The translations under genes were made by a program, and so were the position numbers. Below the pieces are notes generated by a model that saw only the letters and a list, made by a program, of their open reading frames with translations, was not told where the DNA came from and did no database searches. Shown piece by piece: positions 15,867 to 23,882 of a stretch of 64,000 nucleotides of DNA. This DNA is from Rhizobium sp. GN54 (GTDB lineage: Bacteria; Pseudomonadota; Alphaproteobacteria; Rhizobiales; Rhizobiaceae). The DNA lies in assembly GCF_021026345.1 (NCBI RefSeq), contig NZ_JAJNCZ010000001.1, positions 558,001 to 622,000 on the forward strand. The letters are read 5' to 3'. Numbering within the stretch: position 1 is the first letter of the stretch; every line of letters begins with the position of its first letter.

Positions 15867-16961
15867 ATGAAGATCGCCTTCCATGCGCCGCTGAAATCGC
15901 CGGACCATCCCGTTCCCTCGGGGGATCGGCTGATGGCGCGGCTCCTGATCGAGGCGCTGGCACAAGCGGGCCACGAGGTGACGGTCGCCTCGCACCTGCG
16001 CAGCTTCTCCTCCGACCCGGACGGCGCGGGGAGGGCGGCCATCGAGCAGGCGGCGCGCGCGGAGGTCGCGCGGCTGACGGCGCTCTGGCAGGCTGGGGGG
16101 GCACCGGATGCCTGGTTCTGCTACCACCCCTATTACAAGGCCCCCGACCTGATCGGCCCGGAACTCGCCCGCCGCTTCGGCTTCGCCTATGTCACCGCCG
16201 AAGCCTCCTATTCGGCGCGCCGCAACCAGGGCCAGTGGGCGGAAAACCAGCGGCGGCTGGCGCAGACGATCGGTGCGGCGGCGGTCAACATCTGCCTGAC
16301 CCGCCGCGACCGCGACGGCCTCGCCGCCGCCATCCCGGACGGGCGCACGGCGCTGCTGCAGCCCTTCATCGACCCGTCGCCCTTCGTGGCCGCGGAGCCG
16401 GCCCCGCAGCCGCATGCGCTCGTCACCGTCGCGATGATGCGGCCCGGCGACAAGATGGAGAGCTACTGCATGCTGGCGGCAGCGCTCTTGCGCCTGCAGC
16501 ACGTGCCGTGGACCCTTTCGGTCGCAGGCGACGGCGCGCTGCGCGGCGAGGTCGAGGCGCTGTTTTCGGCGGTGGAAGGCGGGCGGATCGTCTGGCACGG
16601 CGAGCGCGGCACGGCCGGGATCGCGGACCTCCTGGTCACGTCCGCCGTCTATGCCTGGCCCGGCACCGGCGAGGCCTACGGGCTCGCCTATCTGGAGGCG
16701 CAGGCGGCCGGCCTGCCGGTCGTGGCCCAGGCGACAGCCGGCGTGCCGGAGGTGGTCCGCCACGGCGTCACCGGGCTGCTCACGCCGCCGGGCGACGTGG
16801 GCGCCTATGCCGCGGCGCTGGAGCGGATGCTGACGGAGGATGCGATGCGGCAGGACATGGCCCGTGCCGCCCGGCGCTTCGTCGTCGAGGAATGCTCGCT
16901 CGCGCGCGCCTCCCAGCGCCTCGACGATATCCTGCGCCGGCATGTGGGGGGACGCACATGA
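15867..16961 (+). CDS. GT4-family glycosyltransferase
   Basis: A 364-residue GT-B fold glycosyltransferase. The N-terminal domain starts MKIAFHAPLKSPDHPVPSGD with the expected acceptor-side loop. The C-terminal donor domain holds the GT4 EX7E-like motif in GTGEAYGLAYLEAQAAGLPV and the following PEVVRHGVTGLL. It transfers a sugar from a nucleotide-sugar donor at the cytoplasmic side of the membrane. Its stop codon overlaps the start of the deacetylase gene by four bases (ATGA), so the two proteins are almost certainly made together and probably act on the same glycan. Confidence 0.9.
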   Translation: MKIAFHAPLKSPDHPVPSGDRLMARLLIEALAQAGHEVTVASHLRSFSSDPDGAGRAAIEQAARAEVARLTALWQAGGAPDAWFCYHPYYKAPDLIGPELARRFGFAYVTAEASYSARRNQGQWAENQRRLAQTIGAAAVNICLTRRDRDGLAAAIPDGRTALLQPFIDPSPFVAAEPAPQPHALVTVAMMRPGDKMESYCMLAAALLRLQHVPWTLSVAGDGALRGEVEALFSAVEGGRIVWHGERGTAGIADLLVTSAVYAWPGTGEAYGLAYLEAQAAGLPVVAQATAGVPEVVRHGVTGLLTPPGDVGAYAAALERMLTEDAMRQDMARAARRFVVEECSLARASQRLDDILRRHVGGRT

Positions 16962-17737
16962 CAGATCGCATGACCGATGCAGGGATGACGGATGCCGCAT
17001 GGGCGCCGCTGGAGAGGGAACTCGACCGCTGGGCGCGCGCCGGGCGGGTCGCGCGTTTCTGGCTTCGCGACGACGACGCGGTGGAGCCGACGGCGGCGCT
17101 CGAACAGCTGCTGGCCCTGTCGGCCGGTCATGCCGTGCCGGTGGCGCTGGCGGTCATCCCCGCCTTCACCGGCGCAGCACTCGCCCGCCGACTTGCCGCA
17201 GCCCCCGATGTCGAAGTCGCCGTGCATGGCTGGTCACACGAGAATTTCGCCCCGCCGGACCAGAAGAAGCAGGAACTCGGGCCCCATCGGCCGGCCGACG
17301 TCGTGCTCGCCTCGCTGCAGCGCGGCGTCACGACCCTGGCGAACCTCTTCGGCCCCCGCTTCGTGCCGGTGCTGGTGCCGCCGTGGAACCGTATCGATCC
17401 CGCGCTCGTGCCCCGTCTCGGCGGCATCGGCTTCCGCGCGCTGTCGGTCTTCGGCCCGGAAAAAAGCCTCGGCCTGCCCGCGGTCAACACCCATGTCGAC
17501 GTGATCGACTGGCACGGCACGCGCGGCGGCCGGGACACCGGCGTTCTCGTCGGCGAAATGGTGGCGCGGCTGAAGGCGATCGAAAACGATAACGAGAACG
17601 GTGAGGGCACGCTCGGCCTTCTCACCCATCACCTTGTCCATGACGAGGCGGTCTGGCGCTTTCTGGACGGTCTGTTTGCACGGACGGCAAGGCATCCGGC
17701 CTGCCGGTGGGTCCGGCTCTCCGAGATTGTCGGATAG
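16958..17737 (+). CDS. Polysaccharide deacetylase-like protein
   Basis: A 259-residue protein of the NodB/carbohydrate esterase superfamily type. It has FWLRDDDAVEPTAALEQLLA, which holds the first Asp pair, AVHGWSHENFAPPDQKKQEL, which holds the metal-binding His residues, and VLVPPWNRIDPALVPRLGGI, the RxPW-like motif. The late LTHHLVHD supplies the final histidine. All expected metal and catalytic positions appear to be present. It has no signal peptide, so it probably acts in the cytoplasm on a lipid-linked sugar or glycan. It is translationally coupled to the preceding GT4 gene. Confidence 0.8.
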   Translation: MTDRMTDAGMTDAAWAPLERELDRWARAGRVARFWLRDDDAVEPTAALEQLLALSAGHAVPVALAVIPAFTGAALARRLAAAPDVEVAVHGWSHENFAPPDQKKQELGPHRPADVVLASLQRGVTTLANLFGPRFVPVLVPPWNRIDPALVPRLGGIGFRALSVFGPEKSLGLPAVNTHVDVIDWHGTRGGRDTGVLVGEMVARLKAIENDNENGEGTLGLLTHHLVHDEAVWRFLDGLFARTARHPACRWVRLSEIVG

Positions 17738-17769
17738 GCGCGCCCTGGTGCAAGCGTGCCGAAATCGGC

Positions 17770-18687
17770 TTACGCGTCGATTGCGACCAGTTCCAGCACC
17801 TGCCCGTCGCGGGCGGAAAAGGCGTTCGGGAATTCGGCCGCGGCCTGCCGGTCGATCTCCTGCAACTCGGCGTCGGTGCGCCAGGGGGCGTGGTGCATGA
17901 AGGCGACGGCCTTGGCGTTGGCGGCCCGGGCGAGGCGGACGGCCTGCTGCCAGGTGGAGTGGCCGTAGCCTTTGAACGTCTCCATTTCCGCATCGACATA
18001 GCAGGCGTCGTAGATGAAGAGGTCCGCGTCCCGGATCAGCTTCAGCACTTCCGCGTCGAGGACGCCGGGCTCGTGTTCGGTATCGGTGATCATCGCCACC
18101 GCGCGGCCGCCCCATTCGACCCGGTAGCCGATCGCGCCGCCCGGATGGTTCAGCTTGCCGGTCTGGACGGTGATGTCCTCGCGCGGCGCGAGCACGTCGC
18201 CGGCGTGGAAATCGCCGTAGTTCAGGTGCGCGCGGCACACCTTGGGCCCGACGGGGAACCACGGCGGGCTCATGAATTCCTGCACCATCTGGCAGGTGGA
18301 CATCTGGCCGGCAAGGTGCCCGGACCAGATCTTCACGTCACAGTCGGGGTTGTAGAGCGGCTTGAAATAGGGAAGGCCGATGATGTGGTCGTAGTGACAG
18401 TGGCTGAAGAAGAGGTCGACCTTCTTCGTCCCTTCGGCCTTCATCGCAAAGCCCGCGGGCGTGATGCCGGAGCCGGCGTCGAACAGCAGGACCTCGTCGC
18501 CGCAGCGCATCTCGATGCAGACCGTGTTGCCGCCGTAGCGGCTGAACTCTTCGCCGGAAACCGGAATGCTGCCGCGCGTGCCCCAGAACTTGACCGACAG
18601 CACGCCCTTTGCGCCGTTACTCTGCCGGAGCTGGCGGGGCCCTGCGGTCTTCTGGTTCGAATGCGGCGGCCTTCCAATCATGTTCAT
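17770..18687 (-). CDS. MBL-fold metallo-hydrolase
   Basis: A 305-residue metallo-beta-lactamase-fold protein. The metal site HCHYDH (residues 96-101) is intact, preceded by the typical FWGTRGSIPVSG and NTVCIEMRCGDEVLLFDAGS segments. Later come LNHPGGAIGYRVE, DTEHEPG and a final VAFMHHAPWRTD, which supply further metal ligands. This subgroup is close to RNase Z-like and phosphodiesterase-like hydrolases. The substrate is unknown, but a cyclic-nucleotide or phosphodiester substrate is possible given the neighbouring cyclic-nucleotide gene. It lies upstream of no obvious partner. Confidence 0.88.
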   Translation of the reverse strand: MNMIGRPPHSNQKTAGPRQLRQSNGAKGVLSVKFWGTRGSIPVSGEEFSRYGGNTVCIEMRCGDEVLLFDAGSGITPAGFAMKAEGTKKVDLFFSHCHYDHIIGLPYFKPLYNPDCDVKIWSGHLAGQMSTCQMVQEFMSPPWFPVGPKVCRAHLNYGDFHAGDVLAPREDITVQTGKLNHPGGAIGYRVEWGGRAVAMITDTEHEPGVLDAEVLKLIRDADLFIYDACYVDAEMETFKGYGHSTWQQAVRLARAANAKAVAFMHHAPWRTDAELQEIDRQAAAEFPNAFSARDGQVLELVAIDA

Positions 18688-19116
18688 GTCTGCCTGACCT
18701 CTTCCAGTTCGCCCGGCAAGGCGAAAGTCCTAGAGTGCCGGATGCTCGACCCGGCCCTTCGCGCCTCGGTCATCCCCGCGTCCGACACACATTATATGGT
18801 GCGTCGGAGCGAGGTTTTTGACCCCGCGCAAATCGGGACCGGAATATCGGGTCCATTCGAGCATTCGTCACACTAACCTTCCATAGTTTCCGGTTGTACC
18901 CGAGGTACGGTCGGTCTCCCAAGCGTAGCGAATATGAAACTGTTTTGCGAGGACGAAGTTCGCACGCGGGATTTATGCCTTTCCGGGGCCGAAACCGCGT
19001 CCCGCGCGTCCTTCTCCGGCCTCCCTCTGAAACGCACGACTTCGAAAAACGTTCCAGGCCTGCCGGAGCGCGCCTGGCGCCCGGTTCTCGCATGCGCAAC
19101 TGGGGCGGAAAATGCG
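18688..19116. other. 429-base gap without a recognisable gene
   Basis: No supported gene. The AT-richer bases at about 18785-18910 (CACATTATATGGTGCG, then TCACACTAACCTTCCATAG) are the most likely place for the promoter of the leftward MBL-fold gene. Frames open on the plus strand here lack ribosome sites and family features. Confidence 0.35.
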
Positions 19117-19578
19117 TCAGTCGGATTTCCTTGCGCGGGCCCGCTCGTCGGTGAGTTCCATCGTCGTGCGGCTCAGGCGGCTTGCCAGTTCCCGCATGAT
19201 CTCGATGGTCATCTCGGGGAAGTCGGTCAGAAGCTTGAGGAAGTGGTCCTTGCTGATACGCAGGGCTTCGAGGTTGGTGCTGGCCTTGACCGTGGCCGTT
19301 CGCGAGACGTCGCAGAGGATGGCGATCTCGCCGACGATCGAGTTGTTCTCCACCTCGGCGACCTTGATCTGCCCGCCGGGCGCTTCCACCAGGATATCGG
19401 CGCGGCCGGTGAGGATGACATAGGCCGCATCGCCGTTGTCGCCCTGCCGGAACAGCATCTCGCCGGCGGCGTAGTGCACCCTGTCCGAGGTGAAGGCGAG
19501 AAGCTTCAGCTTCGTCGGATCCACGCCCGAAAACAGCGGCACCCGCCGCAACATCTGTACCTCGTCTTTCAAAAGCAT
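19117..19578 (-). CDS. Cyclic-nucleotide-binding domain protein (no DNA-binding domain)
   Basis: A 153-residue protein that is almost entirely one cNMP-binding domain. It shows PLFSGVDPTKLKLLAFTSDR, the GEMLFRQGDNGDAAYVILTG beta roll, and the phosphate-binding-cassette equivalent NNSIVGEIAILCDVSRTATV. The GEIAIL and R-T-A-T-V residues match functional cAMP-binding cassettes. The helix-turn-helix of CRP proteins is absent, so it is not a transcription factor. It lies 50 bases downstream of the degenerate ABC protein gene in the same direction, and probably senses cAMP or cGMP for that protein (inference). Confidence 0.85.
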   Translation of the reverse strand: MLLKDEVQMLRRVPLFSGVDPTKLKLLAFTSDRVHYAAGEMLFRQGDNGDAAYVILTGRADILVEAPGGQIKVAEVENNSIVGEIAILCDVSRTATVKASTNLEALRISKDHFLKLLTDFPEMTIEIMRELASRLSRTTMELTDERARARKSD

Positions 19579-19628
19579 CGTCTTCGTCCGTCCCCTCGGT
19601 CGTCTGGCATTTTAGCCATATTATGACA

Positions 19629-22343
19629 TTATGACACCAATTCCCTGAATGTCGCGTTGTCCGCAAGTTCGGCGTGCTTGCCGTCGCCGACGAGCCGTCC
19701 CTTGTCGAAGATCAGCACCCGGTCGAACAGGTCGGTGAGGGTCGTGTTGGTCAGCACCCAGATGATCGAGACGTCCTTGTCGTTGTTGTCGCGCACCAGG
19801 GTCAGGACATTGCGGCAGATCTGCTCCTGGGTGCGCCCGTCGAGCGCCGGCAGCGGCCGGTTGAAGATGTAGTAGTCCGACCGGCGCAGCAGCGCGCGGG
19901 CGAGGTTCAGCTTCTGGCGCTGCACCTGGGTGAGCCTGCGTCCGCCGGCCCCGAGGTTGAATTCCAGGCCGATCGACAGCACCTGGTCGTAGAGGCCGGG
20001 CTCGCTGAGGAGCTCGATCACCATGGTGCGCACTCGCTCCGGCCCGTCGGCGTGGCGGTGGCTGACGCGGCCGAACAGCACGTTGTCCAACAGGCTGGCG
20101 GACGCCATGTAGCTGTGCGGATCGTAGCGGTCGATCGCGCCCTTCAGGCTCTCCGGCAGTCCTTCGTGGAAGGCGAGCCGGACCTCGACGATCGTCTTCA
20201 TCAAGTCGTCGGTCAGAAGACCGAAGCGGTGCCGCGGCTCGATATAGGCGAAGCTGAGGCGGATGATGTTGTGCTTGTCCTCGTCGGTCGTCTCGGCGAA
20301 ATCCTTGCCCTTCAGCTTCTGCAGAAGCTGCTGGTACATCGGGATGTCGTCGGGCGTCATGAAGGTCAGCTGCTGGAAGAACGGATGATCCGGCGGCAGG
20401 CCGGCGAAGAGCTCGACGGCGTTCTCGGCGATCTCGTAGCCCATCTGGTAGAGCTTGCGGTCGAGGCCGGCGCGACCCACCACCTCGCGGAAATAGGCGT
20501 TGCGGCCGATCGCCCGGCCGACCAGTTGCTCGCCGAGGGCGGTGCCGAACAGGAGGTTCTCGCCGACGGTGGCCTCGATGTTGTAGCGGTCCGGCTCGAA
20601 CGGCACGACGAGGTTGGAAAGCCCCGCCTTGTCGAGTTCCTCGCGGAAGGTGTTGCGCAGCTTGACGATATGGGTCGTCAGTTCCTCGTGGGTGTGCGGA
20701 TCGACTGCCGAGCGCAGCGCCAGCTCGAGGATGTCCTTGGTGAGGTAGACGCTGTCGAGCACGGAGACGACCGAGGGGAACAGATCTTCGGGCCCGGTGG
20801 CGCCGGCGGCCTCGTAGTCGATCCAGTCGCTCTCGATGTCGTGGTCCGGATTGCCGGCCATCCGTGCCTCGCTCACCTCCCATTTGCGGAAGTTGGCATG
20901 GGCGTCCTCGTATTCCGGCTCGCGCAGCGGCGCGTGCTTGAGGCTGTAGAGCAGGTTGTCGCGCAGCGTGCCAAAGAAGAAATAGGCGTCCGAGGAGACA
21001 TAGGTGATGCGCCGTCCGACGACGGATTCGGGCAGGCCGAACAGGTCGGCGTCGCCGATCGCGATGCGCCCGCTCTCCGGCCATACCGAGCGGCCGATCG
21101 CTTCGGCGAGCGCGTCGCCGCCCGCAGCCGCGCCGCCGATGATGGCGGCATATTCGCCGCGCGGGAATTGCACCGAGACGTGCTCGACCGTGTGCGCGCC
21201 GCTGTCGTCGGCAAGCGTCAGGTTGGCGACGGCGAGCGCGCCGGCCAGCGGCGCGGCCTTGTCGGTCGACAGTTCCTGCAGCGCGGGATCGATGAGGCTG
21301 TCGACCTTGAACTGCTCGACCACCTGATTGTACTTCACCTGCACGTCCTGGCGCGCCTGGTCCCAGTCGATCAGTTCCTTCAGCGGGCCGGGCAGGTCCT
21401 TGTAGGCGGCGATGACGGCCACGAGCTGGCCGATGTCCAGCCGGCCCTGCAGCGCGAGATAGCCACCGATCAGGTAGAACAGGAACGGCGTGACGGAGGC
21501 GAGGAAGTTGTTGATGAACTTGACCAGGAATTTCCACTGGTAGAGGTCGTAGCGGATCTTGAAGATCCGCCCGAGCCGGGCGGCGATGTCGGCGCGCTCG
21601 AAGTTCGAGGTGTCGTAGGCGTGCATCGTATTGACGCCCTCGACGATCTCGCTGACGCGACCGGCAAGCTCCCGCGCCGTCAGCTGCCGCTCGCGGCCGA
21701 GCACCAGGAGCCGCCGGCGCATGCGCGGGATCAGCACCGCCTGCACGGCGACGATGATGCCCGCGATCATGCCGAGCCAGACGTTCTGGACGAAGATGAA
21801 GAACAGCGCGGTGGCTGCCTGGCCGCCGAGCAGCGCCGGCGCCACGAAGGCGTCGCCGGTGAAGCCGCCCATCGGCTCCACTTCGTCCTTGATCATGCTG
21901 GCGATTTCGGCGCCCTTGATGCGCTTGAACTGGGAGGGCGGGAAGCGCAGCACGCGGTCGACCAGCTCGAAGCGGATGCGGCGCAGCAGCCGCTCGCCGA
22001 GGCGGCCCTTGTAGGTATTGATGTAGAGCTTGAACAGGCCGTTGACGACCACGAGCGCGAGAAACACCATGCTCAGCGCGATCAGCATCTGCAGCCGGTT
22101 CAGCTCGATGCCGGGGAAGAACACGACGTTGCCGAAGACGGGCAGGGCGAACTCGATTCGCATGAACAGCTGGCGCGCCGCCTCGCCCTCGAAGCCCTGG
22201 CCCTGGATCGGCCCGTTGACGATCTGCTTGGGCAGGTCGAACGAGAGGAAATAGGGGATCATCGAGGCGGCGACGACGAGCAGGATCCACAGCTGCTGCG
22301 GCCGCGTGTGTGTCCAGATGTAGTGGGTTAGGCCTTTTTCCAT
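19629..22343 (-). CDS. ABC-transporter-like membrane protein with degenerate ATPase domain and large insertion
   Basis: A 904-residue protein. An N-terminal six-helix ABC exporter membrane domain (about 1-330) is followed by an ATPase-like domain that has lost every catalytic residue. The Walker A site reads GGAAAGGDAL (403-412, Lys replaced by Gly). The signature is LTQVQ (804-808). Walker B reads YYIFNRPLPALD, with Asp to Asn and catalytic Glu to Arg at 828-829. The H-loop His is Asn near 866. Some 340 extra residues separate the Q-loop region from the signature. They contain two further copies of the motif after the Q loop: FGTLRDNLLYSL (457-468), EATVGENLLFG (590-600) and SASLLDNVLFG (748-758). 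The start at 22343 (MEKGLTHYIW) fits the first helix better than an ATG 69 bases upstream. Confidence 0.85.
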   Translation of the reverse strand: MEKGLTHYIWTHTRPQQLWILLVVAASMIPYFLSFDLPKQIVNGPIQGQGFEGEAARQLFMRIEFALPVFGNVVFFPGIELNRLQMLIALSMVFLALVVVNGLFKLYINTYKGRLGERLLRRIRFELVDRVLRFPPSQFKRIKGAEIASMIKDEVEPMGGFTGDAFVAPALLGGQAATALFFIFVQNVWLGMIAGIIVAVQAVLIPRMRRRLLVLGRERQLTARELAGRVSEIVEGVNTMHAYDTSNFERADIAARLGRIFKIRYDLYQWKFLVKFINNFLASVTPFLFYLIGGYLALQGRLDIGQLVAVIAAYKDLPGPLKELIDWDQARQDVQVKYNQVVEQFKVDSLIDPALQELSTDKAAPLAGALAVANLTLADDSGAHTVEHVSVQFPRGEYAAIIGGAAAGGDALAEAIGRSVWPESGRIAIGDADLFGLPESVVGRRITYVSSDAYFFFGTLRDNLLYSLKHAPLREPEYEDAHANFRKWEVSEARMAGNPDHDIESDWIDYEAAGATGPEDLFPSVVSVLDSVYLTKDILELALRSAVDPHTHEELTTHIVKLRNTFREELDKAGLSNLVVPFEPDRYNIEATVGENLLFGTALGEQLVGRAIGRNAYFREVVGRAGLDRKLYQMGYEIAENAVELFAGLPPDHPFFQQLTFMTPDDIPMYQQLLQKLKGKDFAETTDEDKHNIIRLSFAYIEPRHRFGLLTDDLMKTIVEVRLAFHEGLPESLKGAIDRYDPHSYMASASLLDNVLFGRVSHRHADGPERVRTMVIELLSEPGLYDQVLSIGLEFNLGAGGRRLTQVQRQKLNLARALLRRSDYYIFNRPLPALDGRTQEQICRNVLTLVRDNNDKDVSIIWVLTNTTLTDLFDRVLIFDKGRLVGDGKHAELADNATFRELVS

Positions 22344-22691
22344 GAACCGATCAGACCGTAGAGATAACGGGGACCCGGACGCTTCGAACCCCGTGGGGCA
22401 GGGAATTCGCATCCGTATTGAATGAGCGACGCGCCATGGCGACGTCGAACTGCGATATAGTCATTATCGGCGCTCCAGAAAAGGCCGGCCCGCCAGGCAC
22501 GGACCGGTTTCATCGCCCGAATGTTCGTTTGTTCCTCCGCCGCAGGCACGCGACGCGATTGTTGCCTCGATGATGCAGTGAAGATCGTTTTGGCATTGAT
22601 TGCAAGGCCGTAGGCGGAGATTGCAACGTCAGGGGCACAGAAATCACAGGTGGCATCGGCTGCCGTATTCGCCGCAGACCCGGCGGCGGCG
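22344..22691. other. 348-base gap between glycosyltransferase and ABC-like genes
   Basis: No gene is supported. The stretch holds the upstream region of the leftward ABC-like gene. An AT-richer segment at about 22445-22460 (CTGCGATATAGTCATTATCG) is a candidate promoter. A sequence resembling a tRNA T-arm (GGGGTTCGAAG on the minus strand near 22385) does not extend into a cloverleaf. Confidence 0.35.
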
Positions 22692-23882
22692 TCAGAGCGC
22701 GGCGCTGTCCTGGGCGAGCCTTGAGACCGCGGCGCCGGCGACGAGACGGCGCAGCAGCGCCACCGTCCTGGCCGCCCCGTCGAGATCGAGCGGCGGCATC
22801 GGCTGCGCCGGGCTGTCGAGCGCCGCCCCGATTGCCTCGGTCAGGCTCTGAGGCGTCAGCGCCCGCTCTGCCACGACGCGCGCGAGTCCGCGCTTTTCCA
22901 GCCGCATCGCCCTTGCCGTCTGCTCGGTCTCGCCGCCGGCCGTGAACGGCACGAAGACGGCGCGGCAGCCGGCCCGCAGGATGTCGCAGACGGTGTTGTA
23001 GCCCGCCTGCGAGACCGACAGGCGCGCCGCCGTCAGGAGGCTCGGGAAATCGGTGCGGAAGCGCACGACGGAGACGTTATCCGGTGCTGCCTCCACAGCG
23101 GCGTCGAAGGCCGCCTGCGGCAGGTTGGGCCCGGCGATGACGCACCAGCGCAGCGCCTGCGGCAGCGTGCGGGCGGCGGCGATGGCCGCCTCGTTCAGCG
23201 CCGCGCCGACGGCGCCGCCGCCGGCCGAGACGAGGATGTCGAAGCGCTCGGCCGCAGGCTGCGGCGGCGGGGCGGCGACGAGCCCGGTATAGATCACCTT
23301 GTCGGCGATCTGCGCGGCCAGCGGAAAGCTGTCGTCGATGCGGGCGAAACCCGGATCGCCATGGACGAGGACGGCGTCGAAGCGGTCGCGGACCAGCGCC
23401 ACGCTCTCCTCGTCGCGGCCGGGCTTGGCGCGCTCCTGCAGGATGTCGCGCAGCGAGGAGAGCACGATCGGCCTTTTCTCCATCGCGGCAATCTCGTCCA
23501 GCAGCGGGATCAGTTCGAAGCGGACCTGGCGGCGGCCGAAGGGGAAGGCCTCGATGACGACGACATCGGGCTTTGCCGCGCGGAAGGCTGCAAGCAGCAT
23601 CTCCCGCCGCCTCTCCTTGAAGGCGTCATCGACCGGGTTGCCGTCGAGGTCGGCGAGGCCGGAAAAGCCGGCGTCGCCCGCAACCACCGCCGGCAGTTCG
23701 ACATGGCGGATGCCGGGGCCGGGAAAGCTGGCGACCGGCGTGCCGCCGGTGACCATGGTGACGTCGAATCCGTCCCCGGCAAGGGCCTGCGAGATCCGGC
23801 TGGCGCGGGCGAGGTGGCCGATGCCGAGCAGATGCTGGACATAGAAGAAGACGCGCGGCGCCCTGCCTTCTTTCCCCTCCAT
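22692..23882 (-). CDS. MurG-like glycosyltransferase
   Basis: A 396-residue GT-B protein related to MurG/GT28. It starts with RVFFYVQHLLGIGHLARASR, which holds the glycine-rich GIGH loop, and has a C-terminal donor domain with VSAGGGAVGAALNEAAIAAA and SQAGYNTVCDILRAGCRAVF followed by FVPFTAGGETEQTARA. The start at 23882 overlaps the stop codon of the preceding gene as ATGA; an ATG 15 bases upstream is also possible. It is the last of three leftward glycosyltransferase genes and is likely to act in the same glycan pathway. Donor and acceptor are unknown. Confidence 0.85.
   Translation of the reverse strand: MEGKEGRAPRVFFYVQHLLGIGHLARASRISQALAGDGFDVTMVTGGTPVASFPGPGIRHVELPAVVAGDAGFSGLADLDGNPVDDAFKERRREMLLAAFRAAKPDVVVIEAFPFGRRQVRFELIPLLDEIAAMEKRPIVLSSLRDILQERAKPGRDEESVALVRDRFDAVLVHGDPGFARIDDSFPLAAQIADKVIYTGLVAAPPPQPAAERFDILVSAGGGAVGAALNEAAIAAARTLPQALRWCVIAGPNLPQAAFDAAVEAAPDNVSVVRFRTDFPSLLTAARLSVSQAGYNTVCDILRAGCRAVFVPFTAGGETEQTARAMRLEKRGLARVVAERALTPQSLTEAIGAALDSPAQPMPPLDLDGAARTVALLRRLVAGAAVSRLAQDSAAL

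Noticed and set aside
19674-22331. An 885-residue open frame on the plus strand
   Set aside because: It is antisense to the ABC-like gene, composed of Val/Glu/Asp/Arg-rich shadow sequence without domains.
22370-22420. tRNA-like T-arm sequence on the minus strand
   Set aside because: The flanking bases do not pair into T, anticodon and acceptor stems.
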